The notes below the pieces were generated by a model. It did no database searches. It saw only the letters and a list, made by a program, of their open reading frames with translations, and was not told the origin of the DNA. From NCBI GenBank assembly GCA_026419705.1, contig JANZYY010000126.1, forward strand, positions 1 to 11,027: a DNA stretch of 11,027 bases, written 5' to 3'. Below are positions 1 through 5,248 of this stretch, one piece after another. A program made the position numbers and the translations under genes. Numbering within the stretch: position 1 is the stretch's first letter; each line of letters starts with the position of its first letter. This DNA is from Fischerella sp. (GTDB lineage: Bacteria; Cyanobacteriota; Cyanobacteriia; Cyanobacteriales; Nostocaceae).

Positions 1-14
1 TGTATAAGAGACAG
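1..14. other. Residual Nextera/Tn5 mosaic-end adapter
   Basis: The first 14 bases, TGTATAAGAGACAG, are identical to the last 14 bases of the 19-bp Tn5 mosaic end used in Nextera libraries. This is library adapter left at a contig edge, not genomic sequence. The next bases include TCCGATCT (21-28), which also ends TruSeq adapters, so bases 15 to about 32 are doubtful too, though an 8-base match alone is weak. The sequence from about 33 to 79 shows nothing recognisable beyond ATGCACCA repeated at 49-56 and 68-75. Confidence 0.85.
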
Positions 15-79
15 GGACTGTCCGATCTACACCACAAGATTTATATTTATGCACCAAATTAGCCTTGATGCACCACTAC

Positions 80-646
80 TTACTTATCTCGATCTTCATT
101 TCCACCTGTATAACCAGTGGCTACCCATACTAGGGATCTTACTCCATCACGGATAGATTTTGCGATTGGTTCAGGGGAATTGTTGGAAGGTACTGGTACT
201 GGTTTAAAACTAATTCCCCGACTACCTAAAACAATTTCACCAATGACAGTAGCACGTCGCATATGGTAATCAGAAGTAACCAAGTAGACACTTTTGACTC
301 CACTTTTTTCCAAATCATCCACCAGTGTTGTAAAGTTCTCTACTGTATTATTTGCCCGATAATCCAAGTGCAACCGCTGAGTATTAATTCCTGCTTTGGC
401 AAATACTTCTCTTGTGACCCTAGGAGGACTACCACCAGAAATCCAAATAGGTAGATTGGAATGCTTACGGGCAAAATCTGCTGCAAACTTTTCTCTTTCT
501 AACTTCTTGGTAGAACCACCCAAAACTAAAATCGCTTGCGGTTGTACCAATTGACCTTGGATTTCTTTGTAACCCCACAACAACATTAGTGGTAGGGCGA
601 GGATAGTTAAATGAGAAGAAATGCCTTTAAATAGTAGCTTTTTCAA
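80..646 (-). CDS. YdcF family (DUF218) membrane-anchored protein
   Basis: The 188-residue product has one N-terminal hydrophobic segment (about residues 11-25, with no clear cleavage site), so it is probably anchored in the cytoplasmic membrane with the domain outside. The DUF218/YdcF core follows: AILVLGGS near residue 38, WISGG near 68, the conserved ANNTVEN near 98, and YLVTSDYHMRRA near 120, which are the usual family blocks. YdcF-like proteins have a Rossmann-like fold; E. coli YdcF binds S-adenosylmethionine and SanA/ElyC relatives affect the envelope, but no reaction is firmly assigned and I do not assign one here. The start is TTG at 644-646, chosen because it gives the basic-hydrophobic leader (MKKLLFK); the next methionine, residue 21, lies inside the hydrophobic stretch. 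No strong ribosome binding site is visible. The length fits a short family member. The gene reads towards the contig edge. Confidence 0.85.
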   Translation of the reverse strand: MKKLLFKGISSHLTILALPLMLLWGYKEIQGQLVQPQAILVLGGSTKKLEREKFAADFARKHSNLPIWISGGSPPRVTREVFAKAGINTQRLHLDYRANNTVENFTTLVDDLEKSGVKSVYLVTSDYHMRRATVIGEIVLGSRGISFKPVPVPSNNSPEPIAKSIRDGVRSLVWVATGYTGGNEDRDK

Positions 647-721
647 GGTTCTATCACTTCGGCCGCTTCAACAGATTTTTCTTGAAAAAGAAGAATAATA
701 TAACAGAAATGGGAAAAATAC

Positions 722-964
722 ATCCAGATTAATATCGTTACATCTTGCATCACTTGCGATAGCCTACAGGCAAGCTCCGAATTACTCCTGACTGGGTTGA
801 ACCCGGTCACGAGAATTAAAGAGCTTTTTACTCCTCAACTCGGCTTCAAGAGAGAGTAGCTCTTGCCGCAGGGCATACTACAAGATGTCAGTATCTGGGT
901 TATTTTCCTTTCCTAGTTGGGAGACCGTCATAAATACCTCACATGAGCAGGCACTTTCCGGCTC
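722..964 (+). ncRNA. Candidate structured RNA (unidentified)
   Basis: No ORF explains the gap between 647 and 1038, but it folds well. Bases 722-729 pair with 893-900 (8 bp, one G-U) and 740-747 pair perfectly with 881-888 (8 bp), closing a domain of about 180 nt. Inside are hairpins 753-757/770-774 (CTTGC/GCAAG), 790-797/801-808 (GACTGGGT/ACCCGGTC, one U-G), and 855-858/876-879 continuing into 864-867/872-875 (TGCC/GGCA). A further hairpin, 945-951/958-964, follows outside. Both wobble pairs are U-G only if the plus strand is transcribed; on the minus strand they become A-C, which weakly favours plus. It does not show the conserved cores of RNase P RNA, tmRNA or SRP RNA. A 6S-like RNA or an orphan HEARO/omega-type RNA are ideas only. 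No clear promoter or terminator was found. Confidence 0.35.
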
Positions 965-1038
965 GATGCTCGATTGTATCTACTATTGGTGCAGATGCAA
1001 AGTATTCCTGGTATTTTATTTAACTTTTTTTTAGACAG

Positions 1039-1112
1039 CGGGACTGGCCAGATTCGAACCGGCGACCTAGCGCTTAGGAGGCGCTCGCTCTATCCAGCTG
1101 AGCTACAGCCCC
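1039..1112 (-). tRNA. tRNA-Arg (anticodon CCU)
   Basis: The reverse complement folds into a complete 74-nt cloverleaf. The acceptor stem is GGGGCTG/CAGTCCC with one G-U pair, the D stem GCTC/GAGC, the anticodon stem AGCGC/GCGCT with loop CTCCTAA, the variable loop five bases, and the T stem GCCGG/CTGGC with loop TTCGAAT. The anticodon is therefore CCT, reading the arginine codon AGG. The discriminator base is G (1039). CCA is not encoded; the next bases are CTG, so it must be added after transcription. It lies 35 bp after the stop codon of the tocopherol cyclase gene on the same strand, so read-through transcription is possible. Confidence 0.96.
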
Positions 1113-1147
1113 AAATAAAATAGATATCACCTTACATGATATCACTT

Positions 1148-2245
1148 TTAGCCAGACTGCCAGCAGTTATTCCAACCTCCGCCGCCTATTTCTAATCCAC
1201 ACACATAACTGTGTGCTTTCAGGATAATTTTTCCTTGACCATTACTTAATTCTCGCAGTTCTAAATTTAACTGTCCTTGCAGAGTATCACGGCAGCAAAA
1301 TATTAAACCATTTTCCGTGGGCGCACGCAGAGGAGTACCTGGTAAGTCGGTAGTTCCAAGCAACTCAACCTCGTAGTGTGAATTGCGTGCTTGTATTTGC
1401 CATCGACCCCAAGGCTCGATATTCCAGCTAACTTGCGAGTTCCAAGGAACAAATTCGTAAAACTGACCTTGGTAGTGTAAGCCAACCATAGCGACAGATT
1501 CCATCCACCATAATACTCCTCGCTTTCCACCACCAGCGGTTAGAGCCAGGTCGGGTTTGTCTATAAAACTATTACAATTTACCCAAAACCATTTTTTGGG
1601 AAAAGCACCACCCCAATTTTTCTCGCCATAAGCGGGCGCATTGGTAAATTCGTAGCGTTTACCATTCCAATCTATCCAACCGCTAGCTAACCCATGCGCC
1701 ATTAGGATTTGCCATCCAGGTTCAAAAATCTGCAAAAATGACAGCCAACCTGCTGTTGATTGCTGTATGCTATTTTGGTTACCCCAACCGTATACGGGCT
1801 GAATTTGGTATTGCCAACGGCAATATTTACCAGTACCGGGATCGCTGATTTCCCCTTGATTTAGAGTAGCTGTCGCTTGATAGCCTTGTTTGACATGACT
1901 TTCAAACTCTGGGGGTTGAAGGTAGCGGGGTTGGATATTTAGGTCTGTTTTGCCCCAATGACCCAAAGCTAGCACATCCTGTCTTGCCCAGAATTTGCTG
2001 ACTTCAGGGAAAGTACGACACAGATATTCATCATCTGGTCCCAGGATTTGTGCTGCACCACCACTGTGGGGTTTACCACCGGTAGGGTCTTCGATAGAGT
2101 ACATAAAGGCAAAAGATTGCCCTTCCCTTGGTAGCGTGACGCGGTAATACCAACCTTCAAAAAAGCGACGGTTACTCCCATCCCAGTGATAGCCACTGTG
2201 AGGAGTTTGGGTGGTGTCAAAAGGATTTTTAACCAGATCGAGCAT
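1148..2245 (-). CDS. Tocopherol cyclase
   Basis: The 365-residue product is the cyanobacterial tocopherol cyclase, the counterpart of Synechocystis slr1737 and plant VTE1. It closes the chromanol ring of the vitamin E headgroup, turning 2,3-dimethyl-6-phytyl-1,4-benzoquinol into gamma-tocopherol (and the monomethyl form into delta-tocopherol), at the thylakoid or inner membrane surface. The family signature is plain near the N terminus: TPHSGYHWDG (14-23) followed by RRFFEGWYYRVTLP (26-39) and SFAFMYSIEDP (44-54). A tryptophan-rich block with NWGGAFPKKWFWVNCNSF lies around 210-227, and the C terminus is glycine-rich (EIGGGGWNNCW). The length matches the family. The ATG at 2243-2245 puts the motif at the usual distance from the N terminus. 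There are no signal peptide or membrane helices. The tRNA-Arg gene follows 35 bp downstream; no other tocopherol pathway gene is nearby. Confidence 0.95.
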   Translation of the reverse strand: MLDLVKNPFDTTQTPHSGYHWDGSNRRFFEGWYYRVTLPREGQSFAFMYSIEDPTGGKPHSGGAAQILGPDDEYLCRTFPEVSKFWARQDVLALGHWGKTDLNIQPRYLQPPEFESHVKQGYQATATLNQGEISDPGTGKYCRWQYQIQPVYGWGNQNSIQQSTAGWLSFLQIFEPGWQILMAHGLASGWIDWNGKRYEFTNAPAYGEKNWGGAFPKKWFWVNCNSFIDKPDLALTAGGGKRGVLWWMESVAMVGLHYQGQFYEFVPWNSQVSWNIEPWGRWQIQARNSHYEVELLGTTDLPGTPLRAPTENGLIFCCRDTLQGQLNLELRELSNGQGKIILKAHSYVCGLEIGGGGWNNCWQSG

Positions 2246-2499
2246 GAGTTCTGTTCACAGAGATGCAAGAGTGTAAGAGGATAGGGGTGTGACGAAACAG
2301 CAGTTGAGGAATTTGGTTTTTTTGTTAATCATGCCTTGAAACCATTTGAAATTTAGAGAACCGCCATGGTGCGTTTCCACAAAATTGTCTGCTTGTCGCA
2401 TTCTGTTTTCAAAATGGTATTACCTCTCACACCCAAATCACTCTGACACCTTTTTTTAGTATGCGCGATCGCCTTAACATTTTTAAACAAAAACAAAGC

Positions 2500-2625
2500 T
2501 CATCTATCTTCGGGCTGACACTCGCTAGCATTACCTTTAGGTAATGGGAAATTCTCAGCACAGATTGGAGAACTTTGTTGGCAGAAAATAAAGAAGAGGA
2601 TAAGCCCTAAAACCACGTTGCGCAT
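2500..2625 (-). CDS. Putative small exported peptide
   Basis: This 41-residue ORF begins MRNVVLGLILFFIFCQQ, a basic end followed by a strong hydrophobic core, and then SSPICA before ENFPLP, which looks like a signal peptide with a cleavage site after residue 23. That leaves a mature part of only about 18 residues with one cysteine. An upstream in-frame ATG at 2686-2688 would give 62 residues, but that form would overlap the start of the WD40 gene and bury the leader. The internal start leaves 48 bp between the two divergent genes. A GGGAG sits about 14 bases upstream, farther than usual for a ribosome binding site. I do not recognise a family. The leader-like composition is the main support, and it may be a chance ORF. 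Confidence 0.3.
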   Translation of the reverse strand: MRNVVLGLILFFIFCQQSSPICAENFPLPKGNASECQPEDR

Positions 2626-2673
2626 TCTAGCTGTTTTTTCTCCCAGCCACAACCATGGCAGTCTACTGAAATT

Positions 2674-4569
2674 ATGACCAAACTCCACTGGCTAGAAGTT
2701 ACTGAGTATATTTCCCTGTGTGCGTCTGCAATTGGAACCTTGGTGGCGACAGTAACTCAACAGGTTGTCTACGCAGCAGCCCCTTTAACTGTAGTTCTTG
2801 GTTTGAATGCAGTTAATCGAGATCGATTAAAGCGTTTAAACGAGCAGCATCAGCAAAATGCGATCGCCCAATTCGATCAACTCATCGATCCTTTTAGACA
2901 ACGCCTGGAAAACTTTAATAACTATACCCATATGTTGAGTCAAACAACTCAACAAAAGATAGAAGAATTACAGCGAAACCAACAGGAGCAAAATACTGAC
3001 TCTGTTCAACAAAAACTTGCCCAACTTGATGCTTTTACCCAACAGTTAAATACAACTACTCAACAACAAATAGAACCACTCAAACACCAGCTTGCTCAAC
3101 TCCATACCTTTACTCAACAGTTGAATACAAGTACTCAGAAGCAATTTGAGTTTTTAAGACAGCACTTGGGACAAATTGATACCTTTACACAACAAATAAA
3201 TACGAATGCTCAGCAGCACATGGATCAACTCCAACAGTTGCAGCAAGCACTTAATATTGATGCTTTCAACCAGCGGCTAGCACAAATCGAGACATTTACA
3301 AAACAATTAAATACAAATACTCAACAACAACTTCAACCGATTAGACAGTACCTAACTCAACTAAATGCTTACATACAAAATTTCAGTGCAAGTACTCAAA
3401 AACAAATAGAAGAATTTAGGCATGCGATCGCTCTATACCAGACTGAAATGCAAACATTAACACAGTCTCTCACTAAACAACAAGCACAAATAAATATCAC
3501 ACTACCAACATTAGTAACACCTCAAGAGCAAATCAGAATTGTGCAAAATCCATCTCCAGTTGAGGAACAAAAAGACTTACAGCCTCAGCTAAAACCTAAA
3601 ACAGCGGAAGTTTTAGCACCAGTGGCTGCACCAACATCACACTCAAAACAAACACAAAACATCAAATCTCCGCTATCTCTGCAAGGACACTCTGAACGGG
3701 TAGTATCAGTTGCTTTCTGTCCGCACTCCCTTAACTCTTCGGAGACAATCTTAGCAAGTGGTAGCTATGACAAAACTGTTAAAATTTGGTACACAGATAC
3801 CCAGCAACATCGTACCTTCACAGCTTCCGGAAGAGTGACTTCAGTTGCTTGGAGTGCAGATGGTAAAACTTTAGCCTGTGGTAATGACGATAAAACTCTC
3901 CAATTGTGGAATGTAGTCACAGAACAAGAAATTTGTAAATTGATAGGACATAAAGATAAAGTTTACTCTGTTGCTTTTAGCCCCAATACCAATATTATCG
4001 CTAGCAGTAGTCAAGATCAAACTATTAAGCTTTGGTCTTTAGATAACCAAAAAGAAATACAGACGCTGACAGGACATACAGATGAAGTTTTATGCATTGC
4101 CTTTAGTCCTGATGGTAAAATGCTAGCTAGTGGTAGTGGCGATCGCGATCAAACTATTAAAATTTGGTGTTTAACACAAAATAAATTTCTGACCCTCAAA
4201 AGCAAATCTGGTTCGATGGGAAAAATTTATGCTGTTGCTTTTAGCCCAGATGGCAAAGTTTTAGCCAGTGGTCATCAAGATCGGACAATTAAGTTATGGC
4301 AGGTAGAAACTGGTCAAGAACTGAGTAATCTGAACGGACATTCTGATGAAGTTTATGCTGTTGCTTTTAGCCCGGATGGCAAAATTTTAGCCAGTGGTGG
4401 TTACGATCAAACGATTAAGTTATGGCAGGTGGATACGAGCAAGGAACTAAATAGTATTACCCTTGGTGAAGGTGCGATTTACAGTATTGCTATTAGTCAA
4501 GATGGGAAGATATTGGCGAGTGGGAATGGAGATAAGACGGTTACACTGTTGACACTGCCTCGACTTTAA
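2674..4569 (+). CDS. Membrane-anchored coiled-coil WD40 repeat protein
   Basis: The 631-residue protein has three parts. Residues 10-46 are hydrophobic and alanine-rich (EYISLCASAIGTLV, VVYAAAPLTVVLGL), probably one or two membrane passes; this type of N terminus recurs in cyanobacterial proteins of unknown role. Residues about 50-275 are glutamine-rich and helical, built from 25-residue units of the type AQLxxFTQQLNTxTQQQ at 116-140, 141-165, 166-192, 203-227 and 228-252, with a weaker copy near 78-103. After a proline-rich linker (280-330), seven WD40 repeats run from about 335 to 629, each ending near an IKLW-type motif; the second and the last are the most divergent (LQLW, VTLLTL). Seven make one closed propeller, so it should act as a docking platform for other proteins at a membrane. 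No enzymatic domain is seen. No strong ribosome binding site precedes the ATG. Partner and process are unknown. Confidence 0.88.
   Translation: MTKLHWLEVTEYISLCASAIGTLVATVTQQVVYAAAPLTVVLGLNAVNRDRLKRLNEQHQQNAIAQFDQLIDPFRQRLENFNNYTHMLSQTTQQKIEELQRNQQEQNTDSVQQKLAQLDAFTQQLNTTTQQQIEPLKHQLAQLHTFTQQLNTSTQKQFEFLRQHLGQIDTFTQQINTNAQQHMDQLQQLQQALNIDAFNQRLAQIETFTKQLNTNTQQQLQPIRQYLTQLNAYIQNFSASTQKQIEEFRHAIALYQTEMQTLTQSLTKQQAQINITLPTLVTPQEQIRIVQNPSPVEEQKDLQPQLKPKTAEVLAPVAAPTSHSKQTQNIKSPLSLQGHSERVVSVAFCPHSLNSSETILASGSYDKTVKIWYTDTQQHRTFTASGRVTSVAWSADGKTLACGNDDKTLQLWNVVTEQEICKLIGHKDKVYSVAFSPNTNIIASSSQDQTIKLWSLDNQKEIQTLTGHTDEVLCIAFSPDGKMLASGSGDRDQTIKIWCLTQNKFLTLKSKSGSMGKIYAVAFSPDGKVLASGHQDRTIKLWQVETGQELSNLNGHSDEVYAVAFSPDGKILASGGYDQTIKLWQVDTSKELNSITLGEGAIYSIAISQDGKILASGNGDKTVTLLTLPRL
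3019..3429 (+). repeat. 25-residue coding tandem repeats (75 bp units)
   Basis: Within the WD40 protein, residues 116-252 are made of near-tandem 25-residue units, with a short insert after the third (about 193-202). Shared positions are Q at 2, L or I at 3, F at 6, TQQ at 7-9, NT at 11-12, TQ at 14-15 and hydrophobic residues near 18 and 21. Matching DNA steps of 75 bp can be followed in the plus strand. The hydrophobic spacing suits a long helical stalk between membrane and propeller. Confidence 0.8.
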
Positions 4570-4867
4570 TATTTAGAGGAGAGGAAAAATTCATTAATCC
4601 CACCCAGACAATATTAATAATTTCATGAACCACAAAGAACACACAGACGCGCTAGTGATGAACCAGCGCGGTCTTGGGGATTCTCCCCCAATTCCCAGTC
4701 CCTAAGGGAGTGAGGACCCTGAGTCTTCCATGTAGACGGGTGCAGCGCAGCTGCTCGCACAGTACCCGGACGGTAGGACACAAAGGAAACAAAGAATTCA
4801 AGAGTTTGTATGACCCCAGAAGCTGGAACTAATAATTGTTACTAGCATTGCTTAATATCACGTATCT
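4570..4867. other. Intergenic region with repeat block
   Basis: No coding ORF is convincing here. Bases about 4626-4646 (ACCACAAAGAACACACAG) and 4766-4790 (GGACACAAAGGAAACAAAG) resemble the two halves of an A/C-rich cyanobacterial intergenic repeat, separated by the hairpin-rich block listed separately. No clear terminator for the WD40 gene is visible directly after its stop, and no good promoter consensus was found up to 4867. Confidence 0.5.
4648..4772. repeat. Hairpin-rich intergenic repeat element (MITE-like)
   Basis: This block of about 125 bp is more GC-rich than its surroundings and contains a string of short inverted repeats: CGCGCT/AGCGCG (4648-4653 with 4665-4670), TTGGGG/CCCCAA (4674-4679 with 4686-4691), TCCCT/AGGGA (4699-4703 with 4705-4709) and GCAGC/GCTGC (4742-4746 with 4750-4754). 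It sits between two CACAAAG-type segments that look like one sequence split apart. I infer a small mobile or spreading non-coding repeat of the kind common in Nostocales genomes. It encodes no transposase and its exact ends are uncertain. Confidence 0.5.
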
Positions 4868-5129
4868 ATGATTTTATTTACCTCAGGGTTTATGTGTTTT
4901 CATCACCTTTGTTGTTCCTGCATGCAGGGCTTTTGTACAGGCAGCAAAGACAACTAATAAATCGCCTTTTTATACCGAAAACTTGTTCGTACCATTCGAC
5001 GGCGATCTTGCACCAATTACAGCAGCTCCAACAGAGAGTCTCCAACCCTCGTTACTACCTTTCAAGGGTGCAAACGAGAAACCGGAACTAGCAGCTCCTG
5101 GCTCTTATAGAGCATCCAAACTTCATTAA
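4868..5129 (+). pseudogene. Frameshifted small membrane-protein-like gene
   Basis: The frame from 4872 to the TAA at 5127-5129 encodes about 85 residues that read like real protein: a hydrophobic stretch (LCVFITFVVPACRAFV), then NKSPFYTENLFVPFDGDL, an alanine/proline-rich middle and an end in PGSYRASKLH. That frame has no ATG, GTG or TTG before the hydrophobic stretch and a stop (TGA, 4869-4871) just upstream. An ATG at 4868-4870 in another frame gives MILFTSGFM. One base added near 4895 would join this to the main frame and extend the hydrophobic helix, giving a protein of about 88 residues with an N-terminal anchor. So this is either a disrupted gene, a sequencing error in GTTTT, or a gene using an odd start. 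I do not recognise the family. A GTG-started ORF at 4894-5091 in a third frame looks like a shadow. It lies 119 bp before pheT. Confidence 0.5.
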
Positions 5130-5248
5130 ATCAACTTCGTGAAATGAAATTGCTTTTTGCAGTGCATGAGGAACTTTGTCGATTAATTCTAAAATAGTCT
5201 TTGCATTCTCATTTCAGTTCTAAAATTTCGCACAAGCACATACATTCC

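Noticed and set aside
790..808. T-arm-like hairpin suggesting a tRNA or tmRNA fragment
   Set aside because: The GGGTTGAACCC core lacks the TTCGA loop, and no acceptor or D stem can be drawn around it.
1303..2268. Other minus-strand ORFs overlapping the tocopherol cyclase gene
   Set aside because: They are frame shadows; the 365-codon frame carries the family signature.
4894..5091. GTG-started 65-codon ORF
   Set aside because: It is rich in Q, R, L and S with no domain character, while the overlapping frame at 4872-5129 is more protein-like.
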